Shown piece after piece: positions 14,561-23,037 of a stretch of 64,000 bases of DNA (position 1 is the stretch's first letter; each line of letters starts with the position of its first letter). The notes below the pieces were generated by a model. That model was not told the origin of the DNA. It saw only the letters and a program-made list of their open reading frames with translations, and made no database searches. Origin of the DNA: Streptomyces parvulus (GTDB lineage: Bacteria > Actinomycetota > Actinomycetes > Streptomycetales > Streptomycetaceae); the NCBI RefSeq assembly GCF_014648855.1, contig NZ_BMRX01000004.1:62001-126000 (forward strand), read 5' to 3'. The translations under genes were made by a program, and so were the position numbers.

Positions 14561-16405
14561 ATGGCCAGTACGAAGGTGTCCGACTACGTCCTGAAGCGGC
14601 TGCGCGACTGGGACGTCGAGCATGTCTTCGCCTACGCGGGCGACGGCATCAACGGCCTGCTGGCCGCCTGGGGGCGGGCGGAGAACAGGCCGAGGTTCGT
14701 GCAGGCCCGGCACGAGGAGATGGCGGCCTTCCAGGCCGTGGGCTACGCCAAGTTCTCCGGCCGGGTCGGGGTGTGCGCGGCCACCTCGGGACCGGGCGCG
14801 ATCCATCTGCTGAACGGCCTGTACGACGCGAAACTGGACCACGTTCCGGTGGTGGCCCTGGTCGGGCAGACCAACCGCAGCGCCATGGGCGGCTCCTACC
14901 AGCAGGAGGTGGACCTCGCCGCCCTGTACAAGGACGTCGCCTCCGACTTCTGCGAGACGGCGACGGTGCCCGAGCAGCTGCCGAACCTGATCGACCGGGC
15001 CTTCCGCACGGCGTACGCCAGGCGCACGGTCACCGCGATCATCATTCCCGCGGACGTCCAGGAGCTGGACTACGAGCCGCCCACGCACGACTTCAAGATG
15101 GTGCCCTCCAGCCTCGGCCTGGGGCAGTACGCCCCGGTCCCGGCCGACGAGGACCTGCGGGCGGCCGCCGACGTGCTCAACGCCGGTGAGAAGGTCGCGG
15201 TTCTGATCGGCCAGGGTGCCCGCGGGGCACGCGCCGAGGTCGAGCAGCTGGCCGACGTGCTCGGCGCGGGGGTGGCCAAGGCGCTGCTCGGCAAGGACGC
15301 GCTCCCCGACGACCTGCCCTACGTCACCGGCTCCATCGGGCTGCTCGGCACCCGTCCCTCCTACGAGCTGATGCAGGAGTGCGACACACTGCTGATGATC
15401 GGCTCCAGCTTCCCGTACACGCAGTTCATGCCGGAGCTGGACCAGGCCAGGGCGGTGCAGATCGACATCGACCCGCACATGATCGGCCTGCGCTATCCCT
15501 TCGAGGTCAATCTCGTCGGCGACGCCCGCGAGACGCTGCGACGCCTGCTGCCCCGGCTGCACCGCAAGGAGGACCGGGCCTGGCGCGAGGGGATCGAGAA
15601 GAACGTCGCGCGCTGGTGGGAGGTCATGCAGCGGCGGGCCGCCGTCAGCGCGGAGCCCGTCAATCCCGAGTACGTCGTCCACGCCCTGGACGGCCGGCTG
15701 CCCGAGGACGCGATCCTGAGCGCCGACTCCGGCTCCGCCGCCAACTGGTACGCGCGGCACCTGCGTCTGCGCGGCCGGATGCGGGGTTCCCTGTCCGGCA
15801 CCCTCGCCACCATGGGCCCCGGCGTGCCGTACGCCATCGGCGCGAAGTTCGCCCACCCCGACCGCCCGGCGATCGCCCTCGTCGGCGACGGGGCCATGCA
15901 GATGAACGGCATGATGGAGATGGTCACGGCCGCCAAGTACTACGGCGAGTGGTCCGACCCGCGGCTGATCGTCGCGGTGCTGAACAACGGCGACCTCAAC
16001 CAGGTCACCTGGGAGATGCGCGCCATGTCCGGCGCCCCGCAGTTCGAGGCGTCGCAGCACATCCCCGACCTGCCCTACGCGGACATCGCCCGGCAGATGG
16101 GCCTGGACGGGGTCCGAATGGAGAAGCCGAAGCACGTGGAGGCGGCCTGGGACCGCGCGCTCGCCGCGGACCGGCCCTTCGTCATCGACTTCCGCACCGA
16201 CCCCGCCGTGCCGCCCGTCCCGCCGCACGCCTCCCTGGACCAGATCGAGGCCGCCGCCTCGGCGGTACTGCACGGCGACAGCGACCGGCAGGGCATGATC
16301 AGGCAGGGCCTCAAGGCGAAGGTCCAGGAGATGCTGCCGGGCAGCCGCCACCGTGGTGACCGGCCCGGCGCGGGACCCCGCGACAGCAGTCAGGACAGCG
16401 GCTGA
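14561..16405 (+). CDS. Thiamine-diphosphate enzyme, pyruvate oxidase / acetolactate synthase-like
   Basis: A 614-residue ThDP-dependent enzyme with PYR, central FAD/Rossmann-like and PP domains. The activating Glu lies in ARHEEMAAFQA near residue 52. The ThDP/metal motif starts at G442-D443-G444 (GDGAMQMNG) and ends with NNG in VLNNGDLNQ. It most resembles pyruvate oxidase/dehydrogenase (PoxB-like) proteins annotated as ThDP-requiring, which decarboxylate pyruvate or a related 2-oxo acid. Acetolactate synthase activity cannot be excluded, but a separate small subunit is not encoded here. ATG 14561 has GAGGGAG eight bases upstream. With the SDR, transhydrogenase and enolase genes it forms a redox/carbon block. 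Confidence 0.85.
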   Translation: MASTKVSDYVLKRLRDWDVEHVFAYAGDGINGLLAAWGRAENRPRFVQARHEEMAAFQAVGYAKFSGRVGVCAATSGPGAIHLLNGLYDAKLDHVPVVALVGQTNRSAMGGSYQQEVDLAALYKDVASDFCETATVPEQLPNLIDRAFRTAYARRTVTAIIIPADVQELDYEPPTHDFKMVPSSLGLGQYAPVPADEDLRAAADVLNAGEKVAVLIGQGARGARAEVEQLADVLGAGVAKALLGKDALPDDLPYVTGSIGLLGTRPSYELMQECDTLLMIGSSFPYTQFMPELDQARAVQIDIDPHMIGLRYPFEVNLVGDARETLRRLLPRLHRKEDRAWREGIEKNVARWWEVMQRRAAVSAEPVNPEYVVHALDGRLPEDAILSADSGSAANWYARHLRLRGRMRGSLSGTLATMGPGVPYAIGAKFAHPDRPAIALVGDGAMQMNGMMEMVTAAKYYGEWSDPRLIVAVLNNGDLNQVTWEMRAMSGAPQFEASQHIPDLPYADIARQMGLDGVRMEKPKHVEAAWDRALAADRPFVIDFRTDPAVPPVPPHASLDQIEAAASAVLHGDSDRQGMIRQGLKAKVQEMLPGSRHRGDRPGAGPRDSSQDSG

Positions 16406-16495
16406 GGACCGGGGCGGTCACGCGTCCCGCCCCGCGGGTGACCACGAGTGTGGTGCCGCTGATCCTCGTCGACCGGTGAACTACCGGACCGGGAT

Positions 16496-16531
16496 CACGT
16501 TTTCGGTGCCCGGCCGCTCTCGTCTGGGTAC
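16496..16531 (+). promoter_or_regulatory. Promoter-region motifs upstream of pntA
   Basis: CACGTTTTC (16496-16504) repeats the block found upstream of the ThDP gene, and GGGTAC (16526-16531) matches a SigB-type -10. The spacing from GTTT to GGGTAC is 23 nt, too long for a simple promoter of that class, so the repeated block may instead be a binding site. Confidence 0.35.
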
Positions 16532-16567
16532 GGAACCCGGCAACAACGCCTCGACGAGAGACTGGAC

Positions 16568-18139
16568 ATGACTGGACACCACGCCACTCACCATCCGCCG
16601 CAACGCGTCGGCGTCGTCGCCGAGTCCATACCGGGAGAGACCCGTGTCGCCGCGACGCCCGCCACGGTCCGCCCGCTCCTCGGCCTCGGTTACGAGGTCG
16701 TCGTCGAGTCGGGGGCCGGCACGGCCTCCGGTTTCGCCGACGACGCCTACGCGGAGGCGGGGGCCGGTATCGGCGAGGCCTGGGCCGCCGACGTCGTACT
16801 GAAGGTCAACCCGCCGTCGGACGAGGAGATCGCCCTACTGCGCGAGGGTGCGGCGCTGGTGGCGCTGATCTCACCGGCGCAGCGCCCGGAACTGCTGGAG
16901 GCGCTGGCGGCCCGGAACGTCACGGTGCTCGCCCTCGACGCGGTGCCGCGCATCTCGCGCGCCCAGTCGATGGACGTCCTCAGTTCCATGGCGAACATCG
17001 CCGGCTACCGCGCGGTGATCGAGGCGGCACACGCCTTCGGCCGCTTCTTCACCGGGCAGGTCACCGCCGCGGGCAAGGTGCCGCCCGCGAAGGTCCTCGT
17101 CGCCGGGGCCGGGGTCGCGGGGCTCGCCGCCATCGGGGCCGCGTCCAGCCTCGGCGCGGTCGTGCGCGCCACCGACCCGCGCCCCGAAGTCGCCGATCAG
17201 GTGCGGTCCCTGGGCGGCGAATACCTGGCGGTGGACGCCTCCCAGGAGGCGAGCACCGACGGCTACGCCAGGGCGACCTCCGCCGACTACGACCGGGCCG
17301 CGGCCGAGCTGTACCACGCGCAGGCCCGGGACGTGGACGTCGTCATCACCACGGCCCTCATCCCCGGGCGGCCGGCGCCGCGCCTGCTGACCGCCGCCGA
17401 CGTGGCGGCGATGAGACCCGGCAGCGTCGTCGTCGACATGGCCGCCGCGCAGGGCGGCAACGTGGAGGGCACCGTCGCGGGCCGGACCGTGGTGACCGAC
17501 AACGGCGTGACCCTCATCGGCTACACGGACCTGGCCTCCCGGCTCCCGGCCCAGGCCTCCCAGTTGTTCGGCACCAACCTGGTCAACCTGCTCACCCTGG
17601 CCACACCCGGCAAGGACGGGCGGTTCGCCGTCGACTTCGACGACGTGGTGCAGCGGGCCGTGACCGTGGTGAGCGAGGGCGCGGTCACCTGGCCTCCCCC
17701 GCCGGTCGCCGTCTCGGCCGCGCCGGCCGCGGCCGAGGCGCCGGCGTCGACGGCCGCGTCCGTACCCGCCAGGAAGTCCGGGCTCACCCCGGCCGCGCGC
17801 TTCGGACTGATCGGCCTCGGGATGGCGGCGATGTTCCTCCTGATCGCCTTCGCACCGGCCCAACTCGCCGAGAACCTGACGGTGTTCGCGCTGGCGGTGG
17901 TCATCGGCTACTACGTCATCGGCAAGGTCCACCACTCCCTGCACACGCCGCTGATGTCGGTGACCAACGCGATCTCGGGGATCGTGGTGATCGGTGCCCT
18001 GCTCCAGCTGGGGCACGAGAGCGCCCTCGTCACCGTGCTGTCCTTCGTGGCGATCCTGCTGACCAGCGTGAACATCTTCGGAGGTTTCGCCGTCACCCGC
18101 CGCATGCTGTCCATGTTCTCGAGAGGCGAGTCCCGATGA
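16568..18139 (+). CDS. pntA: NAD(P) transhydrogenase subunit alpha (PntA)
   Basis: A 523-residue proton-translocating transhydrogenase alpha subunit. The N-terminal NAD(H)-binding domain I starts with the family signature [12 protein letters not shown] near residue 20, and the dinucleotide loop [13 protein letters not shown] follows near residue 180. A Pro/Ala-rich linker (~375-405) leads to about four membrane helices forming the alpha part of domain II. With PntB it couples hydride transfer from NADH to NADP to inward proton movement, supplying NADPH. ATG 16568 has GAGAG upstream. The stop overlaps the PntB start as ATGA. This is the fused two-subunit arrangement, not the three-gene PntAA/PntAB/PntB form. 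Confidence 0.95.
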   Translation: MTGHHATHHPPQRVGVVAESIPGETRVAATPATVRPLLGLGYEVVVESGAGTASGFADDAYAEAGAGIGEAWAADVVLKVNPPSDEEIALLREGAALVALISPAQRPELLEALAARNVTVLALDAVPRISRAQSMDVLSSMANIAGYRAVIEAAHAFGRFFTGQVTAAGKVPPAKVLVAGAGVAGLAAIGAASSLGAVVRATDPRPEVADQVRSLGGEYLAVDASQEASTDGYARATSADYDRAAAELYHAQARDVDVVITTALIPGRPAPRLLTAADVAAMRPGSVVVDMAAAQGGNVEGTVAGRTVVTDNGVTLIGYTDLASRLPAQASQLFGTNLVNLLTLATPGKDGRFAVDFDDVVQRAVTVVSEGAVTWPPPPVAVSAAPAAAEAPASTAASVPARKSGLTPAARFGLIGLGMAAMFLLIAFAPAQLAENLTVFALAVVIGYYVIGKVHHSLHTPLMSVTNAISGIVVIGALLQLGHESALVTVLSFVAILLTSVNIFGGFAVTRRMLSMFSRGESR

Positions 18140-19581
18140 CGTCCATGACCGCGTCCCGCGCGGCCGACCTGGTGGCGGCGCTGCTCTTCGTACTCAGCCT
18201 GGCCGGCCTGTCCCAGCACCGCACGTCCCGCGCCGGCGTCGTCTACGGCATCGCGGGGATGGCCCTCGCCCTGACCGCCACCGTCGTCGTCGCGTCGCGG
18301 AGCGTCTCCGCCGGTCCGGTCGCGCTGATCCTTCTGGCCACGGTGATCGGGGCCGCGATCGGCCTGTGGCGGGCGCGGCGCGTGGAGATGACGCAGATGC
18401 CCGAGCTGATCGCGGTGCTGCACAGCTTCGTCGGCCTCGCGGCCGTCCTGGTCGGCTGGAACAGCTACCTGGAGGTCGAGGCGCACGGCTCGCACGGCCG
18501 GATCGCCCCCGATCTGGTCGGCATTCACCACGCCGAGGTGTTCATCGGCGTCTTCATCGGCGCGGTCACCTTCACCGGGTCGGTCGTGGCGTACCTGAAG
18601 CTGTCCGCCCGCATCAAGTCCCGGCCCCTGACGCTGCCCGGCAAGAACGCCCTCAACCTGGGCGCGCTGGCCCTCTTCCTCGTGCTCACGGTCTGGTTCA
18701 CCGTCAGCCCGAACCTCCCGCTGATGGTGACGGTGACGGTCCTGGCGCTCGTCCTGGGCTGGCACCTGGTGGCCTCGATCGGCGGCGGCGACATGCCCGT
18801 CGTCGTCTCCATGCTCAACAGCTACTCCGGCTGGGCGGCGGCGGCCGCCGGGTTCCTGCTCGACAACAACCTGCTCATCGTGACGGGGGCCCTGGTCGGG
18901 TCCTCCGGCGCGTATCTGAGCTACATCATGTGCCAGGCGATGAACCGGTCGTTCCTCTCCGTCATCGCGGGCGGCTTCGGCATCGAGGCCCCGGCGGGCG
19001 GTGCCGGGGAGCAGGGTGAGCATCGCGAGGTGCGGGCGCACGAGGCGGCGAGCCTCCTCGCGGGGGCGCGCTCCGTGGTGATCACCCCCGGGTACGGCAT
19101 GGCCGTGGCGCAGGCGCAGCACCCGGTCGCGGAGCTGACGCGGCGGCTGCGGGAGCGCGGCGTCGAGGTCCGGTTCGGCGTCCACCCCGTCGCGGGGCGC
19201 CTGCCAGGGCACATGAACGTGCTGCTGGCCGAGGCGAAGGTGCCGTACGACATCGTCCTGGAGATGGACGAGATCAACGACGACTTCGCGGACACGTCGG
19301 TGGTGCTGGTCATCGGCGCGAACGACACGGTCAACCCCTCGGCGATGGACGATCCCGCGAGCCCGATCGCGGGCATGCCCGTGCTGCGGGTCTGGGAGGC
19401 GGAGCACGTCGTCGTCTTCAAGCGCTCGATGGCCTCCGGCTACGCGGGGGTGCAGAACCCGCTGTTCTTCCGCGAGAACAGCAGCATGCTCTTCGGCGAC
19501 GCCAAGCAGAGTGTGGAGGAGATCCTGCAGGCGTTGGGAGCCGGGGAGACGGTCGGGGCGGGGGTGCGCTCGGCTCAGTAG
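18136..19581 (+). CDS. pntB: NAD(P) transhydrogenase subunit beta (PntB)
   Basis: A 481-residue beta subunit. The first ~270 residues hold about nine transmembrane helices (domain II), with the conserved [18 protein letters not shown] region. The last ~190 residues form the NADP(H)-binding domain III with [30 protein letters not shown] and [11 protein letters not shown]. It is translationally coupled to pntA by an ATGA overlap. The 3' end overlaps the convergent MarR gene by seven bases, so there is no room for a terminator between them. Confidence 0.95.
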   Translation: MTSMTASRAADLVAALLFVLSLAGLSQHRTSRAGVVYGIAGMALALTATVVVASRSVSAGPVALILLATVIGAAIGLWRARRVEMTQMPELIAVLHSFVGLAAVLVGWNSYLEVEAHGSHGRIAPDLVGIHHAEVFIGVFIGAVTFTGSVVAYLKLSARIKSRPLTLPGKNALNLGALALFLVLTVWFTVSPNLPLMVTVTVLALVLGWHLVASIGGGDMPVVVSMLNSYSGWAAAAAGFLLDNNLLIVTGALVGSSGAYLSYIMCQAMNRSFLSVIAGGFGIEAPAGGAGEQGEHREVRAHEAASLLAGARSVVITPGYGMAVAQAQHPVAELTRRLRERGVEVRFGVHPVAGRLPGHMNVLLAEAKVPYDIVLEMDEINDDFADTSVVLVIGANDTVNPSAMDDPASPIAGMPVLRVWEAEHVVVFKRSMASGYAGVQNPLFFRENSSMLFGDAKQSVEEILQALGAGETVGAGVRSAQ

Positions 19582-19997
19582 TCCGCGAGTCTTTCCAGCA
19601 GGGCCGTGCTCCGTGCCAGCAGTGCCCGTTCCTCATCGTCGAGGCCGGCGTCGATGGCCTGCGCGAGCCAGCCGGCCCTGCGGTTGCGCTCCGCCTCCAG
19701 TGCGGCGTGCCCCGCCTCCGACAGCTCGACCAGCGTCTTGCGGCCGTCGGTGGGGTGCGCGCGGCGGGTGACGAGGCCCTTGTCCATGAGCAGGCCGACG
19801 GCCCGGGCCATCGACTGGGGGCGCACGCGCTGGTCGGCGGCGAGGTCGCTGGTGGTCAGGGCGCCGACGCGGTCGAGTGCGCCGAGGACGGCGATCTGGC
19901 CCAGCGGAATGCTGTCCTCGTGCTTGACGCGTCTGGTCAGCTTGCCCATCGCGGTGCGCAGTTCGGCGGCGATGGCGGCGGCTTCCGAGGTGGGCAT
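19575..19997 (-). CDS. MarR-family transcriptional regulator
   Basis: A 140-residue winged-helix regulator. The DNA-binding region is recognisable as [20 protein letters not shown], then [20 protein letters not shown] and the wing [20 protein letters not shown]. MarR proteins bind short palindromes as dimers and are usually released by small aromatic ligands or oxidation. No cysteine is present in the sequence, so direct thiol redox sensing is unlikely. It is divergent from the enolase gene across a 200-bp region rich in inverted repeats, so enolase and its own promoter are the likely targets. Confidence 0.92.
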   Translation of the reverse strand: MPTSEAAAIAAELRTAMGKLTRRVKHEDSIPLGQIAVLGALDRVGALTTSDLAADQRVRPQSMARAVGLLMDKGLVTRRAHPTDGRKTLVELSEAGHAALEAERNRRAGWLAQAIDAGLDDEERALLARSTALLERLADY

Positions 19998-20024
19998 AGG
20001 TCACTTTACCGCGCTGGCCAGCAT

Positions 20025-20112
20025 TGCTGTGCACCTGACCTGCACAGCAGTACTGCGTAGCGATGCTGCGCAGCACAACTGAACAGCTGAACTTAGCAGC
20101 GGAACTGTTCAG
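20025..20112. promoter_or_regulatory. Cluster of palindromes between marR and enolase
   Basis: Three inverted repeats lie in 88 bp: TGCTGTGCA / TGCACAGCA (20025-20033, 20041-20049), the perfect palindrome TGCTGCGCAGCA (20064-20075), and CTGAACAG / CTGTTCAG (20079-20086, 20105-20112). They share CTG/CAG half-site cores. The divergent MarR gene makes MarR operators the simplest explanation. The region is also relatively AT-rich, fitting promoters. Confidence 0.6.
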
Positions 20113-20197
20113 CATTGCTGTAGTGTTCGGGTTGCCGGGGTCAGCGCCAGCGTCGTCGCAGCCGGGCCGCGGCACACGACAACGGGAAGGACCTCCC

Positions 20198-21529
20198 ATG
20201 TCCGCAACCATGTCCCCAGCCATGTCCGCAGACGCGGCCGAAGGCCTCACCGCGGTCATCGAGACCGTCACCGCGCGTCGGATCATCGACAGCCGGGGCA
20301 ACCCCACGGTCGAGGTCGACGTCGTACTCGCGGACGGTTCCCTCGGACGCGCCGCCGTTCCCTCCGGCGCCTCCACGGGTGCCCGCGAGGCCGTGGAACT
20401 GCGCGACGGGGACTCGGCGCGCTGGCACGGCAAGGGCGTGGACCGGGCGGTGGCCCACGTCAACGGGGAGATCGCGGCGGCCGTGCGCGGCCGGGACGCG
20501 GCGGACCAGGCGGGGCTCGACGCCGCGCTGATCGACCTGGACGGCACCGCCGCGAAGTCCCGCCTCGGGGCGAACGCGGTCCTCGGCGTGTCCCTCGCCG
20601 CGGCCAAGGCCGCCGCGGCGGCCCACCGCCTGCCGCTCTACCGCCACCTCGGCGGCACCGACGCCCACCTGCTGCCGCTGCCCATGATGAACATCGTCAA
20701 CGGCGGTGCCCACGCGGACAACCCGCTGGACTTCCAGGAGTTCATGATCGCCCCGGTGGGGGCGGACACCTTCGCCGAGGCCGTACGCATGGGCAGCGAG
20801 GTCTTCCACACGCTGCGCCGCGACCTGCTGGCCGCCGGGCACTCGACGGGCGTCGGTGACGAGGGAGGCTTCGCGCCCGCGCTGCGCACCGCGGAGGAGG
20901 CGCTCGACTTCGTGATGGCGGCGGTCGAGCGCACCGGCTACCGGCCGGGCACGGACATCGGCCTGGTGATGGATCCGGCGTCGTCGGAGTTCTTCCGCGA
21001 CGGCGTGTACGACTACGCGGGCGAGGGCGTACGGCGCACCCCGGCCGAGCACGCCGACCACCTGGCCAAGCTCATCGACGCCTACCCCGTCGTCTCCATC
21101 GAGGACCCGATGGCGGAGGACGACCTGGACGGCTGGCGCGAGCTGACCGCCCGCGTGGGCGACCGGTGCCAGTTGACCGGGGACGACGTGTTCTGCACCA
21201 ACGAGGCGCTGCTGCGCGAGGGCATCCGCACCGGCGTAGGCAACTCCGTACTGGTCAAGGTCAACCAGATCGGGACCCTGACCGAGGCTCTGGCGGCGGT
21301 GGCCACGGCCCACGAGGCCGGCTGGACGGCCGTGATGTCGCACCGCTCGGGCGAGACGGAGGACACCACGATCGCGGACCTCGCGGTGGCGACCGGCTGC
21401 GGTCAGATCAAGACCGGTTCGCTCTCCCGCTCCGACCGGACGGCGAAGTACAACCAACTGATCCGCATCGAAGAGGAGTTGGGTGCGGCGGCTCGCTTCG
21501 CGGGCGGCTCCGCGCTGCGGCGGGCATAG
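20198..21529 (+). CDS. eno: Enolase (second, divergent-type paralogue)
   Basis: A 443-residue phosphopyruvate hydratase, interconverting 2-phosphoglycerate and phosphoenolpyruvate. Signatures are [34 protein letters not shown], the Mg ligands in [17 protein letters not shown] and GDDVF, the catalytic Lys in [10 protein letters not shown] and [10 protein letters not shown]. The active site looks complete. An N-terminal extension of ~20 Ala/Ser/Met-rich residues ([16 protein letters not shown]) and non-standard residues such as FCTN for FVTN suggest the accessory paralogue rather than the housekeeping gene. S. coelicolor has such a second enolase in its right arm, as I recall. ATG 20198 has GGAAGGA upstream. 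Likely controlled by the divergent MarR protein. Confidence 0.93.
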   Translation: MSATMSPAMSADAAEGLTAVIETVTARRIIDSRGNPTVEVDVVLADGSLGRAAVPSGASTGAREAVELRDGDSARWHGKGVDRAVAHVNGEIAAAVRGRDAADQAGLDAALIDLDGTAAKSRLGANAVLGVSLAAAKAAAAAHRLPLYRHLGGTDAHLLPLPMMNIVNGGAHADNPLDFQEFMIAPVGADTFAEAVRMGSEVFHTLRRDLLAAGHSTGVGDEGGFAPALRTAEEALDFVMAAVERTGYRPGTDIGLVMDPASSEFFRDGVYDYAGEGVRRTPAEHADHLAKLIDAYPVVSIEDPMAEDDLDGWRELTARVGDRCQLTGDDVFCTNEALLREGIRTGVGNSVLVKVNQIGTLTEALAAVATAHEAGWTAVMSHRSGETEDTTIADLAVATGCGQIKTGSLSRSDRTAKYNQLIRIEEELGAAARFAGGSALRRA

Positions 21530-21587
21530 GCGGCGGCCGGCCCCGGCGGGCACGGGCGGAAGCCTCGGCGACGCCGTCGCCACGCGG

Positions 21588-21615
21588 GCCGCCGGGGCGC
21601 ACCCGCCCCGGCGGC
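21588..21615. terminator. Strong bidirectional terminator after enolase
   Basis: A 12-bp perfect stem (21588-21599 with 21604-21615) and CACC loop sit between the convergent enolase and EF-hand genes. Confidence 0.7.
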
Positions 21616-21641
21616 ACGGGACTCCCGCCCGGCGGCCGGCG

Positions 21642-22193
21642 TCAGGCGGCCGGGGCCAGTGGACCGCACATCACGTTGCCGGGCTCGGCCGGGTCGTCGC
21701 TGATCCAGAACTGCAGCCACAGCGTCGCGAACTCGGGCCGGCCGAGGTAGCCGTCGCCGTCCTGGTCGAGCCGGTCGAACACGTCCGCCGTCGCCGTGTC
21801 CCGCCCGTGCCACGTGTCGATGAGCCGCTGGTGTTCGGCGCGGGAGATGCGTCCGTCGCCGTTCTCGTCCACCGCGTCGAAGATGGTGTCGGCCGTGGCC
21901 GTGACGGCCTCGGGCATCGACGGCAGCCGGTCCACCATCGCCATCAGGACGTCCATGTCGACCCGGCCCGCACCCTCCCCCTCCTCGGCGGCGAGGGCCG
22001 ACAGATGGTGCCACCAGCCCATGAGCACGCCCCGCACCCGCTCCGTCAGCTCCGGTCCGGCGGCGACCCGCGGCAGCCGGCGCCACCGCTCGACGAGCGC
22101 CGCGAAGTCCGCCTCCTCCAGAAGGCCGTTGCCGTCGGCGTCGAACGCCTCGAACATCGCCCGGACCTTCGCCCGCTGAAACCCACTGGCCAT
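21642..22193 (-). CDS. EF-hand calcium-binding protein (calerythrin-like)
   Basis: A 183-residue soluble protein with three canonical EF-hand loops: DADGNGLLEEAD near residue 18, DENGDGRISRAE in the middle and DQDGDGYLGRPE near residue 143. The expected second loop is replaced by a helical stretch around GEGAGRVDMD that lacks the ligand pattern. This three-functional-site layout is that of calerythrin. No signal peptide. Partner unknown. ATG 22193 has AGGGGG upstream. It is paralogous in type, but not closely identical, to the protein at 821-1360. Confidence 0.88.
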   Translation of the reverse strand: MASGFQRAKVRAMFEAFDADGNGLLEEADFAALVERWRRLPRVAAGPELTERVRGVLMGWWHHLSALAAEEGEGAGRVDMDVLMAMVDRLPSMPEAVTATADTIFDAVDENGDGRISRAEHQRLIDTWHGRDTATADVFDRLDQDGDGYLGRPEFATLWLQFWISDDPAEPGNVMCGPLAPAA

Positions 22194-22643
22194 CTCAAGC
22201 CCCCTGTCTCACCTGGTTGAGGACAGGCTGTCCAGTTCCGCGGGCGGGCCAACGGCGCCCTGGATCACCGGCGGCCGGGTCCACGACTCCGCGCGCCGGT
22301 TTGAGGGGCCGAGGGCGTCCTGCGCACACACACCCTCGGCGTCGCGGGTGCCACCCCGCCGCAATCCAGCCGATGTTGATCCCCACACCTGATTCCGGAA
22401 GGACGGGCGCCCTCCGTCGGAGAGCGCTCTTGGCGGGTCGGCCGGGCACGAACGGACCGGCCGGCGCACCGCCGCACAGAGCGTGCACGGGCGATCACGC
22501 GGCACGAGAGCCCCAGCTCAGCACCTGTTGCGGGGCGCGCGGTCGGATTCGGGGGGCGATAAGCGCCGCGCATTCGATCAAGACCTCGGGCCCGGGCCCG
22601 GGCGCCGTCGGGAGCGCCCTAAAGCGTGACCGATTAATGGAGG
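22194..22643. other. Intergenic stretch without a recognisable gene
   Basis: Open frames here have no recognisable protein character. The only patterns seen are GC-rich dyads around 22588-22620 (repeated GGGCCC blocks and a GGCGC/GCGCC stem), which could insulate the exopolysaccharide promoter from the divergent EF-hand gene. Confidence 0.5.
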
Positions 22644-22658
22644 CAACCTCAAAGGTTG
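22644..22658. promoter_or_regulatory. Operator-like palindrome upstream of the exopolysaccharide locus
   Basis: CAACCT-CAA-AGGTTG is a perfect inverted repeat in an AT-rich stretch, 24 bases upstream of the -35 candidate. The position would suit an activator or a repressor. No regulator gene is adjacent, so the binding protein is unknown. Confidence 0.5.
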
Positions 22659-22682
22659 AACACAAATTACACACATCCCCTC

Positions 22683-22710
22683 TTCACACCGAGCCCCGAT
22701 GGTCTACATT
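22683..22710 (+). promoter_or_regulatory. SigHrdB-type promoter candidate of the exopolysaccharide locus
   Basis: TTCACA (22683-22688) and TACATT (22705-22710) with a 16-nt spacer fit a housekeeping promoter (TTGACA / TANNNT). Transcription would start near 22717, leaving a leader of about 320 nt before the first gene. Confidence 0.5.
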
Positions 22711-22716
22711 GACCGT

Positions 22717-23037
22717 GCTTCGACACGAGGCGACCAGTAATGATCTATAGGTCCGGTACTTCGGCAGGTCAGCGTTGCGGCCACGCGCCCTCGGTACCGG
22801 ACATGGGGATGATCAATTCCTGGGCCCGAAAGGGCACTTGGGTGAGGGGAGCACCCAAGGATTCGGCGGGTACCGGCGCGCCCGGAAAGACGGGCGGCAT
22901 GTGTGGATCCGCCGCTCACCGGCTGGGTTGTTCAAGTAGCTCTGCAGAGCCGAGACGGCACGGAAGGCGGGGGCCTCCCGGCAGAGCAAAACAGTGTTGG
23001 GCGAACTCGTCGAATCACTGGGGACCTGGGGGGTTCT
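22717..23037 (+). other. Structured 5' leader of the exopolysaccharide transcript (candidate)
   Basis: The leader can form several stems: GTCCGGTAC / GTACCGGAC (22751-22759, 22794-22802), CTTGGGTG / CACCCAAG (22837-22844, 22852-22859), CGCCCG / CGGGCG (22879-22884, 22891-22896) and the palindrome GCTCTGCAGAGC (22939-22950). No coding frame looks real. I compared it from memory with the ydaO (c-di-AMP) and GEMM (c-di-GMP) riboswitches and did not find their conserved cores. It may be an attenuator, a protein-binding leader or an unclassified riboswitch. Confidence 0.4.

Noticed and set aside
22217..22750. Open frame in the gap before the exopolysaccharide locus
   Set aside because: Composition is not protein-like, it has no family resemblance, and it overlaps the promoter and operator candidates.
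22717..23037. A known ydaO (c-di-AMP) or GEMM (c-di-GMP) riboswitch
   Set aside because: The conserved core sequences of those classes are not visible. The leader is reported only as a structured candidate.
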